From assembly GCA_003263775.1 (NCBI GenBank), contig JYJJ01000004.1, forward strand, positions 54,330 to 118,329: 64,000 nt of DNA, read 5' to 3'. This document shows positions 54,755-64,000 of this stretch, one piece after another. Positions within the stretch are counted from its first letter, which is position 1, and each line of letters begins with the position of its first letter. The position numbers were made by a program, and so were the translations under genes. Below the pieces are notes generated by a model. It had not been told where the DNA came from. It saw only the letters and a program-made list of their open reading frames with translations, and did no database searches. The DNA comes from Vibrio maritimus (GTDB lineage: Bacteria > Pseudomonadota > Gammaproteobacteria > Enterobacterales > Vibrionaceae).

Positions 54755-54789
54755 CTTGCCAATAAAAAATAAGTCTATAAATTGGCAAG
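54755..54789. promoter_or_regulatory. inverted repeat upstream of chiS
   Basis: Perfect 9-bp arms CTTGCCAAT (54755-54763) and ATTGGCAAG (54781-54789) with 17 AT-rich bases between, 43 bases before the chiS ATG. TATAAA (54776-54781) lies just inside. It looks like an operator overlapping a promoter. Confidence 0.5.
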
Positions 54790-54831
54790 GTTAAGAGTGT
54801 CTAGTTGATTGAGTGAGAGAATCTTTCCCCC

Positions 54832-57800
54832 ATGTTAAAGCTGCGTCGCAAACAGAAATTTAAACGATTGCAAAACACCCTAATGATGGCGTTTTTGGTG
54901 CTCAGCATCACGCCGCTCACTATCATTGCGCTTTTCTTTCTTAATGCTCACAGCCAAGATCTTCGCGACCAAAGCACCTCTCACCTTGTTTCACTGCGAG
55001 ACACTAAAAAACAACAAATCGTCGATTACTTTAATGCCCAAGAGTCTGAAGTCATGGGCTTTGTTCGCTCCGAGCTTGCTTTTGCCAGTGGCGGCCGTTT
55101 CTACGGTCTAGTCAATGCATTCCAAAGCCTCGGCGACGATATTGAGCAAGCCCGCCAGCATGCTCAAGAGCGTTATATTATGGGCTCCGGCGACCAGGTA
55201 AAAACCACCATACTCCCTGACTCCAGCAGTTACGTCGGCAGTGAACGCTATCGCTTACTCCACAAACGTTACCACCGAGCTTTCATGGAACACCTAAAGC
55301 GCTCAGATTTCGATGACATCATCTTGGTCGACTTAGCAGGTAACGTGACTTACTCGGTGTACAAGTTCGATTACTTCGGCACTAACCTCGAAACCGGAAG
55401 CTACTCTACTCGTGTCTTAGGCGAGACGTTCGCGCGCCTTGCATCGGAAGTAAAACTCAAACGCAAAGAGAACGAAGAGTACACGCCCGTCATCGTCTCG
55501 GACTTTGCCGAATATGAAGGTAAGCAATACGCGTGGGTGGGCGCTCCAATCATCCAGCAAGGTTACTTGCACAGTTACGCGATGTTCCGACTGCCAATTA
55601 GCGGCATCACTAAACTGATTACCGATGGAACACCGCAAGACATCAACGTTCTCTTGGTGGGAAGCGACCACTCGGCGAAAATTCTTGGCTTGACCGAGGA
55701 GACGATTGCCAATAGTAATGCCGTGATCTCCGAAGCCTTATCAGGCATCACCGATGTCAGTCGCTACCAAAGTGCATTAGGTGAAAAGTACTTCGCCGCC
55801 TTCGCGCCTATCGCGCTCAACACAACCCATTGGGCATTGGTTGTCGAAACTCCTGAGGCCATTGCGTTTGCCAGCGTTAATCAGCTAGAGACCTTATTTG
55901 TGGTTGCCATGTTGACCGCGATTGTTGTCGTGGTCATTGCGTCACACTACCTATCAAACTTCATTACATCACCACTATTGAAACTCACTTGGGCTGCAGA
56001 GCGCGCTTCTGGCGGCGACCTTGACCCTTCGATAATTAGTTTGGAACGCGCCGATGAAATTGGCGCCTAGCGCTCAGTTTTGAACGAATGCGCCGCTCAA
56101 TTAAGGACAAGATTGAGCTCATCAAAAGTCAGAACCAAGAGCTAGAACAAAGCCTTGCGATCATCAAAAAACAAAACGAAGAGTTACAGCTGGCCGATAA
56201 GCTCAAAGATGAATTTCTTGCTACCACATCGCATGAGCTGCGCACTCCACTGCATGGCATGATTGGCATTGCCGAAGCGATGATTTCGGGTGCGAATGGC
56301 CCCATTGGCGCCAATCACAAGTACCAACTGGATATCATCGTCAACAGTGGCCAACGTCTTGCAAGCTTGGTTGATGATCTGCTCGATTACCACAAAATGC
56401 GCTATGGTAGCCTTGATATCGAACGCCAAGCTCTGAGCCTAACCAGCACAACTCAACTGGTGATTGAGCTCTCTAACCACTTACTTGGCGACAAAAAGAT
56501 CCGCATTATCAACCAAGTCCTTGAACCGCTACCGTTGATTTCAGCCGATCCGCAGCGCCTTGAGCAAGTGCTTTACAACTTGCTTGGTAACGCGATTAAG
56601 TACACCAACGAAGGTAAAATTGTCCTTTCTGCGACCGCCATGAGTGACCATATTCGCGTTCAGGTCGTCGACACCGGCCAAGGCATCCCTGCTCAGCAGC
56701 TAGAACACATTTTTGAGCCTTTAGTACAAGCTGGCCACGACTCAGGCCATTATCGCCAAGGCGCCGGACTGGGCCTGTCCATTAGCCGACAGCTGATCGA
56801 ACTCATGGGAGGCTCGCTCTACGTAAGCAGTCAACCACATGTCGGCACAACGTTCAGCTTTACGCTGCCGCTGGCAACCCAGCAAGAAATTGAGGCGCAA
56901 TCACAAGCCAGTTCAGTGAGCCACTTTCAAATTTCGGAATCCGCAGAGCTCGCACTGGAAGAAGAGGAAGTGCTACCTGAAAACCCTGATGGCCCAGTAT
57001 TGCTCATTGCTGACGATGAGCCCGTGAACCTGCGTATTCTCGAAAGCTTCCTGCGACTAGAAGCTATCAAGTACGCCTAGCCAAAGACGGTATTGAAGCG
57101 CTGAATCAGATTGAGAAAGAAAAGCCAGAACTGCTTCTACTCGACATTATGATGCCAGGTATGAGCGGCTTTGAAGTGTGTGAGTCGGTACGTGAAACTT
57201 ATGACCACGCAGCGCTGCCTATCATCATGTTAACCGCACTTAACCAGCCAGAAGACCGAGTACGTGGCTTTGAGCTAGGTGCGAATGACTACTTGGCGAA
57301 ACCGTTCAGTAAGCCAGAACTCGCTGCACGTATTGCGGCTCACTTACAGGCGAGCAAAGCCGAAGAGCGCCGCGCTGAAAACCAAAACCTGAAATACGAG
57401 CTCAAACAGCGAGCCATGGTCGAAGCTAGCTTACTTGAAACCCAAGGGCGTTTGATTGAACAGCTCGATAACGCCCCCGAGGCTATTTTATGTATCCGAG
57501 AAGATCTTAAGGTTCAATTTGCCAACCAAAGTGCCGGGCGCCTGTTTAAGCGCTCTGTTGAGCAGCTCAAGCGTGCCAGCATTGAAGAGTTGATTGCACC
57601 AAAGTTCATTCACCTAAACCAAGAACATTACTTTGGTGAGATTGACGCCTTCGTCGATGATGTTCGACAGCACATTAATGCCGACATCCTAATGCTTCCT
57701 GAAGGTTCTGGGCTAAAGAGTATTTATATCTTTGAGCAAGGCATGTCGCTCGATGCCAGCCGAGTGAAGAACCTCGAAACGGCGATTGATGCTCTATCTA

Positions 57801-58216
57801 CTTACGCCATCGAAGGTGATAAAGCTAAGCTTAAAGAACTCAAAGAGCTCGGTGGTGAGTTCACTCGCTTAGCCGATAAAGCGGAAGGTGAAGAAAAGTC
57901 GCGTCCGGAAATCATGCGCGAAATCCTGGTCGAAACCATGACTACTTCACTAACTTACTGGGAAAGTGTCACAGGTCAAAGCAAGTTCGCCTTCGCTGAG
58001 CAAAGTGGATTGTGGCGCGTCTACTTAGACCGCAGCACGCTTCAAACCCGAACACTAGATAAGTACCTGCGCCTTGAGACGCTGCCTAAAACACCTCGAT
58101 GGCGCACTGTCCTAAGCTCAGTGGAATACATCCTAGAGCATTGCCATAAACAAGGGCCAGAGCGTGACTACATCATTAGTCTGCGCGATAAACTGCAGCG
58201 CCTTCTCACCAGCTAG
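54832..58216 (+). CDS. chiS: ChiS, chitin-responsive hybrid sensor kinase with DNA-binding domain (two frameshifts)
   Basis: Membrane-bound regulator of chitin use and, in V. cholerae, competence; it binds DNA itself. 1128 residues restored (I recall 1129 for V. cholerae). Order: membrane helix 1 (about 15-38), periplasmic sensor, helix 2 (about 354-374), HAMP, kinase with His468 in SHELRTPLHG and ATPase motifs (NAIKYTN, DTGQGI, GAGLGLS), receiver with Asp772 in LLLLDIMMPG, a PAS-like segment, and the C-terminal ChiS-type DNA-binding domain (about 1020-1128, FAEQSGLWRVYLD). V. cholerae uses His469 and Asp772. Breaks near 56067 and 57064 need one base each (GALALSFERM, LEGYQVRLAKDG). The neighbouring chitobiose operon and cbp of V. 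cholerae are absent; acnB follows, convergent. Confidence 0.9.
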
Positions 58217-58254
58217 CGGCGCTCAAATCCGAGCCTAAGCCAGTTACTCAAGCC

Positions 58255-58287
58255 ATAAAAAACCACGGTCATCACCGTGGTTTTTTA
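58255..58287. terminator. bidirectional terminator between chiS and acnB
   Basis: AACCACGGT/ACCGTGGTT stem with a 4-base loop, flanked by A and T runs, serves both convergent genes. Confidence 0.9.
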
Positions 58288-58313
58288 CTGCTTATCACTT
58301 ACTGCTAGCTAAA

Positions 58314-60909
58314 TTACGCTGGCTCTTGGAAAATCACCGTGTCGGCTTTTTCCGTGTACTCAGCCATGCGATGGAAGTTTAGGTAACGGTAAGTATCCGC
58401 TGCTGTTGGGTCAATCTGCTTCATGTATTCTAGGTATTCTTCCTTAGTTGGGATCTTACCAAGAATCGCACCCACTGAAGAAAGCTCAGCCGACGCTAGA
58501 TATACATTCGCACCTGTACCTAAGCGGTTCGGGAAGTTACGAGTTGATGTCGACATGACCGTCGCTTCATCCGCTACGCGAGCTTGGTTACCCATACATA
58601 GCGAACATCCCGGAGTTTCGATACGAACTCCCGCACGACCGAAGATACCGTAGTAACCTTCTTCTGTAAGCTGGTCGCGGTCCATTTTCGTTGGTGGCGC
58701 TACCCATAGACGTGTATCAAGCTGACCGCTGTACTTGTCTAGAAGCTTACCAGCCGCACGGAAGTGGCCGATGTTAGTCATACATGAACCAATGAATACC
58801 TCATTGATTTCAGTGCCTTGAACGTCAGATAGCAGACGAGCATCATCTGGGTCGTTTGGCGCACAAAGAATTGGCTCTGTCACGTCAGCCAGATCGATTT
58901 CAATCACGTGTGCGTATTCCGCGTCACCGTCAGCGTCATTAGCTCTGGGTTTGCTAGCCACTCTTCCATGCCAGTGATACGACGCTCGATGGTACGGCGG
59001 TCGCCATAGCCTTCAGAGATCATCCACTTAAGCATAGTGATGTTCGAGTTTAGGTACTCAGAAATAGAGTCTTGAGACAGCTTAACGGTACAACCCGCGG
59101 CACTACGTTCAGCGGATGCATCGGATAGCTCAAACGCTTGCTCAACCGTTAGGTGCTCAACACCTTCAATCTCTAGGATACGACCTGAGAACTCGTTGAT
59201 CTTACCTGCTTTTTCAACTGTTAGTAGGCCTTGCTTGATGCCGTAGTAAGGGATGGCATGAACAAGGTCACGTAGCGTGATACCCGGCTGCATCTCACCT
59301 TTGAAGCGAACCAAGATAGACTCAGGCATATCCAATGGCATAACACCTGTAGCCGCAGCAAACGCAACTAGACCAGAGCCAGCAGGGAAAGAAATACCTA
59401 GCGGGAAACGCGTATGAGAGTCACCACCTGTACCTACTGTATCTGGCAGTAGCATGCGGTTTAGCCATGAGTGGATAACACCGTCACCTGGACGAAGTGA
59501 TACACCCGCGCGGTTCATTATGAAATCAGGCAACGTGTGGTGCGTGTTCACATCGACTGGTTTTGGATACGCAGAAGTGTGACAGAATGACTGCATCACA
59601 AGGTCAGCAGAGAAGCCTAGACACGCAAGATCTTTTAGCTCGTCACGCGTCATTGGACCGGTTGTATCCTGAGAACCAACGGTAGTCATCTTAGGCTCAC
59701 AGTATGTGCCTGGACGAATGCCTTCAACGCCACATGCTTTACCCACCATCTTCTGAGCAAGTGTATAGCCTTTACCTGTATCTTCAGCAGCTACAGGAAG
59801 ACGGAACACTTCAGAAGGAGCAAGGCCTAGCGATTGACGCGCTTTGTCTGTTAGACCGCGGCCGATGATAAGTGGAATACGACCACCAGCACGGACTTCA
59901 TCAATCAGTACATCTGTTTTTAAACCAAACTCAGCCAGCGTTTCGCCAGAAGCGTGGTCGCAGACTTTGCCTTCGTATGGATAAACGTCAATCACGTCAC
60001 CCATATTCAACTTAGTCACGTCAACTTCAATAGGTAGCGCGCCTGCATCTTCCATTGTGTTGAAGAAGATAGGGCAATCTTACCGCCAAGTACGTAACCG
60101 CCTGCACGTTTGTTTGGAACGTTCGGGATATCATCACCCATGAACCAAAGCACAGAGTTAGTCGCTGACTTACGAGATGACCCCGTACCAACAACATCAC
60201 CTACATACACAAGCTGATGACCTTTCTCTTTTAGCGCTTCGATCTGTTTGATTGGACCAATTGAGCCTTGTTGATCCGGTTCAATACCATCGCGGGCGTT
60301 CTTAAGCATTGCCAAAGCGTGTACAGGGATATCTGGGCGTGACCATGCGTCTGGTGCTGGTGATAGGTCATCGGTGTTTGTCTCACCCGTTACCTTAAAT
60401 ACGGTTAGCGTGATCTTCTCTTGAAGTTCAGGTTTCGATAGGAACCACTCCGCTTCAGCCCAAGAGGTCAACACTTGCTTCGCATAAGCATTGCCAGCTT
60501 TTGCTTTCTCTTCGACATCGTAGAAGGCATCAAACATGAGCAGTGTGTGTGATAGGGCTTTAACCGCGATAGGGGCGAGCTCTGCGTCATCGAGCAATGA
60601 CACGAGAGATTCAATATTGTAACCGCCTTGCATCGTACCAAGCAGTTGCGCTGCTTTTTCACGGCTCACTAGAGGTGATTCCACTTCACCTTTGGTAATG
60701 GCCGTCAGAAAGCCGGCTTTAACGTAAGCAGCTTCATCAACACCTGGTGGGATACGGTTCTCTAGGAGATCGAGGATAAACTCTTCTTCACCTTGAGGCG
60801 GGTTCTTTAGTAATTCAACAAGTCCTGCAACTTGTTCAGCGTCTAAGGGTCTAGGAACAACTCCTTCGGCAGCACGCTCTTCGACGTGTTTACGGTAGGC
60901 TTCAAGCAC
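58314..60909 (-). CDS. acnB: aconitate hydratase B (two frameshifts)
   Basis: Fe-S enzyme that turns citrate into isocitrate, and 2-methyl-cis-aconitate in some pathways; apo-AcnB can bind mRNA. Restored length is 865 residues, identical to E. coli. The N-terminal HEAT-like domain is followed by the swivel and catalytic domains. Cluster cysteines are in [11 protein letters not shown] and GCSLCMGNQ, with active-site [10 protein letters not shown]. Breaks near 60072 (GGKIALSSS for GGKIAPIFF, in a C run) and 58941 (NPELMTLT for NPELNDADG) each need one base. The start is GTG 60909 ([13 protein letters not shown]), which gives the family length; a strong ribosome site sits instead before an out-of-frame ATG at 60926. 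Confidence 0.95.
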
Positions 60910-61248
60910 GACTTTTTTCCTCTCATTGCGGTCCCTCCTTATAATTAGAATTCGGAGTGGACATCCTTGGAAACTTGGCTCTCCCTTGCCATTGGTCGTC
61001 TTCAACTAATTGAATCAACAGCGCCAGAGAGGCCAAACTGTGGGGCGAAGGATACCAAATTTAACGTTAAATTAAAATCTTCCCATTTTGACCAACATTG
61101 CAAGTTTGAGTAAAAATCAACGATTTCTGACTAAAGTAGCAACGTGTTAGCGTCAAATTGGCCCTTCATTTTTTGCATTTATGTTCGGTATCACTTTCGG
61201 TGATAGCTAGGCCTGCGGGTAGCAAACAGGTCTCGAGCGGTAATGTTG
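60910..61248 (-). promoter_or_regulatory. acnB control region
   Basis: This stretch of 339 bases holds no long gene. On the minus strand a strong ribosome site (AAGGAGGG, 60933-60940) precedes ATG 60926, opening a 27-codon frame that overlaps the acnB start. A perfect 16-bp palindrome AATTTAACGTTAAATT stands at 61058-61073, about 150 bases before acnB. A weak hairpin (61187-61206, arms around TTTC) lies beyond the end of the patatin gene. No clear terminator for that gene was seen. Confidence 0.45.
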
Positions 61249-63563
61249 TTAGTAAGAGGAACCAATAATCAAGTAGAACGAGCGCAGCCCCGTTTCCACT
61301 TGCCCGTAAGAGAGCATTATCGGCCCAACCGGTGAGTCTATTCCTGCAAACACTGAGCCTGCTAAAAACAGAGGTGCGTCCGAGAAGTTCTCATCCGTCC
61401 AAACACCACCATATTCGGCAGACGCCCCTAAATACACCGGGGACTGGAACATACCAAAGTCATTATCAAACCAGCGATAACGGTAGACCAAGCTGCCATA
61501 AGCTTTGTTCTGACCAATCAAGCTGTTGCGTGGGATACCGGATAAGTTTAAGAATCCGCCAAGCTCTCTTGGACTCACAGGGAGAGAATCGTTCTCGGTC
61601 GAAATCATGCCAACATCCACCGAGCCCACAAAGGTATTACGCCCAATTGTACGCGCATACTTGGTTTCAACTGTGATTTCTTGGGCGTAATCCGAAAAGC
61701 TTGAGGCTTCAGTATTGATATTTTGATCACCACTATCTTGCGAATACAGATACTCCAAATTCACATACCAACCCTTGGTTGGCAAGACGAAGTCATCAAG
61801 GGTGTCGAGACGGTAATTGACAAATAAGCCCTTACGATCAAAGTCGAATTTACCCGCCGATGGCAGAGGCGATACAAGCGACTCTCCGGTGGTATATCGT
61901 GCCCCAAATTTAAACTCTTGCCATAGCGTAGGCTGGTATCCGGCGGCTAATTGACCTTCCCATTCTCGATAGGTAACAGGGATAAAGTCCGCACTGCCTT
62001 TGAGCGCCGGCTTCACACAGTCATCCCCTGACGGGTTGATCTCACAAAGTACATTGCGTTTATCACTGCTGTACTTGACGCCCGCTAACCAGAACAAATC
62101 TTGGTTAAGCATAAATGGTGAGTAGAGCTCGGCTTCGACACGTTTGTCGGTACCAAAGTCAGCATTCACACGCAGCTCAGCGCCACGGTCATTGAGATCA
62201 GTAAAGTTAGTGGTGACCCCGATGGAATAAAAACTGTTGGCGTTAAAGTCTTCCTCAAGGTAAAAGCGAAAGTCCATGTAGTTTGGACCCCAAGATTTTT
62301 CTTTAACATTGACTAACAAATTGGTCTCACCATCGACCTCTTTGTACTGGTAAGTAATCAGCTCAAAACGATCGAGGGCATACAGCTCTTCGATGCGCTG
62401 TTCTATCTCATCAGTCTCTAGCGCTTCTCCTGCGGCTAGCCCAAGGCGAGTCGTGATCAGCTCATCGCTGTAGTGGCTCTGATTATTGATCACGATTTTA
62501 TCGACCACATTCTCGTCGCCGTACACCAACTCACGTCTCGCCGCTTGCTTGTCATCAATATAGTGCTGATATTGTGCACCATTGACCGACAAGGCACGCA
62601 GCTGCTGCTCATTTTGATACGCTACTTGATAGCCAAGTTCATAGGCACGAGGCATGGAGGAAAAGTCTGTGGTCGCGATTTGTCCAACCCCCGGATGAAG
62701 GTAGATATCACCCTCCTGTAGGGCTTGCATCTGCTCTTCAGTGCTACGTCTAACCAAGTAGTTAGACAATTGCTCACCGACAGCAAAGAAGCTATTGAAA
62801 TCGTCACGAGTTTTGTAATCACTGCTGATGTCCACCGCTATGATGATGTCAGCACCCATCTGTTTAGCGAGTTCAACTGGCATGTTGTTGGTCACGCCGC
62901 CATCGACCAACAGATAGCCATCAACTTCATAAGGAGGAAGGGCACCCGGCACAGACATGCTGGCCATCATGGCATCAACCAGATAGCCATCTTCCATGAC
63001 CACGGGTTCAAGTTTAAGGATGTCAGTCGCAACCGAGCGATATGGAATAGCGAGTTCGTCAAAGGATTCAAACTGAGGAAGATTGCCTGTGGTTTTGCGC
63101 AAAATACGCAGCATATTTTGTCCCTGAACCACCCCTTTCGGTGCTTCGATGGAACCAAAATGCAAGCCAATATCGGTACGGATTTGATAGCGGTCTTCGG
63201 CTTCTTTATCGCGGATACGGCGCTGACTGCGGTTAACGCGATCGCGGTAACCATTATTCCAATCAACCGTGTAGATGAAGCTTTCAATCTCTTCGGCGCT
63301 CATGCCCGTGGCATAAAGCCTCCGACATAGGCACCCATGCTGGTACCGGTGATGATGTCCACCGGTATTTGCATCTCTTCTAGCGCTTTTAGGACACCAA
63401 TGTGCGCGGCGCCTTTCGCACCACCGCCAGCAAGTACCACCCCAATGGTTGGACGCTCATTGGCATGTTCTGCCTTTGGTGTCGTGTTTTGTGCGGCCAG
63501 CACTCCACTGCAAGAGAAGGCGGCGACGGCTAAAAGCCAATGAGTCAGGCGTTTCACATTCAT
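61249..63563 (-). CDS. patatin-like phospholipase with POTRA and surface beta-barrel (PlpD-type, frameshifted)
   Basis: Predicted outer membrane protein of 771 residues restored. A signal peptide (cleavage near VLAAQ) is followed by a patatin domain: oxyanion loop GGGAKG, nucleophile Ser in GTSMG, and the dyad Asp in [14 protein letters not shown]-like segment follows ([18 protein letters not shown]), then a BamA/Omp85-type barrel of about 350 residues ending in Tyr, as outer membrane proteins often end in an aromatic residue. This is the layout of type Vd autotransporter PlpD, a lipid hydrolase. The frame breaks near 63316: VGGFMPRA should read [12 protein letters not shown], one base missing. 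It is downstream of mrcB on the same strand. Confidence 0.88.
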
Positions 63564-63587
63564 CCCTAAAAGCGCTTAATAATTATG

Positions 63588-63609
63588 GTTAATATATCAG
63601 TATATTAAC
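63588..63609. promoter_or_regulatory. palindrome upstream of the patatin gene
   Basis: Perfect 9-bp arms GTTAATATA/TATATTAAC around TCAG, in the 66-base gap between mrcB and the patatin gene, 25 bases before the latter's ATG. It may be an operator or part of an AT-rich promoter. Confidence 0.45.
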
Positions 63610-63629
63610 TAGTCTCCATATAATTAACA

Positions 63630-64000
63630 CTAATCCAATTTACCAATCAAATAGATTTTTATCCACTGTTTGGGTTGGTTGTCACACGATGCTTTAAGCT
63701 CACCACCTTCATCCCACACCGGTAACTCAAACTGATTACCGCAATCAAGCTGCAGCGCGCCATCTTTCTGCGACTGAAAACCAATCATGCTGATACTCTT
63801 AGGCCACGGCAAAATGAGCTGCTCTGGGATACGTGCAGCCAGGTAATCAGAGTAAACGCGCAGAGCACCGCTTGAACCCGTCAGTTTCGTCGACTTGTTG
63901 TCATCTCGGCCGACCCAAACAGTGGTGACCTCACGCCCATCCACACCCACAAACCAACTGTCTCGGGTGTCGTTACTGGTACCAGTTTTACCTGCCAGTG
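63630..64000 (-). CDS. mrcB: penicillin-binding protein 1B (C-terminal end only)
   Basis: C-terminal end of a class A penicillin-binding protein; the gene continues beyond the window. About 123 residues are present. They include the third transpeptidase motif KTGTS (GKTGTSNDTRDSWFVG) and then GVDGREVTTVWVGRDDN, LTGSSGALRVYSDYL and IPEQL. These match PBP1b as I know it better than PBP1a, which would lack this ending. The last 80 residues are a Gly/Asp/Glu-rich tail ending YLIGKLD. If this is PBP1b its activator is LpoB, not the LpoA encoded in this window. Confidence 0.85.
   Translation of the reverse strand, partial: LAGKTGTSNDTRDSWFVGVDGREVTTVWVGRDDNKSTKLTGSSGALRVYSDYLAARIPEQLILPWPKSISMIGFQSQKDGALQLDCGNQFELPVWDEGGELKASCDNQPKQWIKIYLIGKLD

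Noticed and set aside
62725..63330. A 201-codon plus-strand frame opposite the patatin gene.
   Set aside because: The minus strand is clearly coding (patatin and POTRA motifs), and the plus frame has no recognisable domain or start signal.

Overview
The window is chromosomal core DNA from a gammaproteobacterium, almost certainly a Vibrio or close relative in the Vibrionaceae. Three things point there: protein sequences (FtsZ, LpxC, AcnB and others), the mtnN-cbiB-btuF group, and a near full-length ChiS, the chitin-response regulator of Vibrio, whose predicted phospho-sites fall at His468 and Asp772. I saw no tRNA, rRNA, insertion sequence, prophage, integron or CRISPR array.

Layout. 1-10.2 kb: the end of gltB, gltD, a DUF1499 lipoprotein, mtnN with two corrinoid genes (cbiB-like, btuF), a YadS/TRIC-type channel, a ModF-like twin ABC protein, and a LysR regulator overlapping a TSUP permease. 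10.4-16.7 kb: carAB behind a candidate ArgR operator, dapB, mutT. 16.8-36.8 kb: secA, lpxC and the division and cell-wall (dcw) cluster, all on the minus strand, read in the order rsmH-ftsL-ftsI-murE-murF-mraY-murD-ftsW-murG-murC, then a terminator and a new promoter, then ftsQ-ftsA-ftsZ and lpxC. 36.9-42.8 kb: rnpB (RNase P RNA), rsmI, and the plus-strand group lpoA-yraN-diaA-dolP, then a nucleotidyltransferase of unknown role. 42.9-49.9 kb: ilvIH and an RND efflux pair. 50-58 kb: erpA, hemL, a 40-residue Cys-rich membrane microprotein, an AI-2E/PerM permease, rsmC and chiS. 58.3-64 kb: acnB, a patatin with a surface beta-barrel, and the end of mrcB.

How the genes fit together. The core is envelope building: lipid A (lpxC), peptidoglycan precursors (murC-G, mraY, dapB for meso-DAP), septal and lateral synthases (ftsI, ftsW, mrcB, lpoA), division (ftsLQAZ), and secretion (secA). 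Around it sit nitrogen and amino-acid supply (gltBD, carAB, ilvIH), Fe-S and haem supply (erpA, hemL), and central metabolism (acnB).

Sequence quality. Fifteen otherwise conserved genes are broken by about 19 single-base indels, many in short G/C or A runs and nearly all deletions. Many of the genes are essential, and restoring one base gives family-exact lengths (MraY 360, AcnB 865 residues). I read these as sequencing or assembly errors and give whole-gene coordinates. The stretch from about 6.7 to 26.6 kb is free of them.
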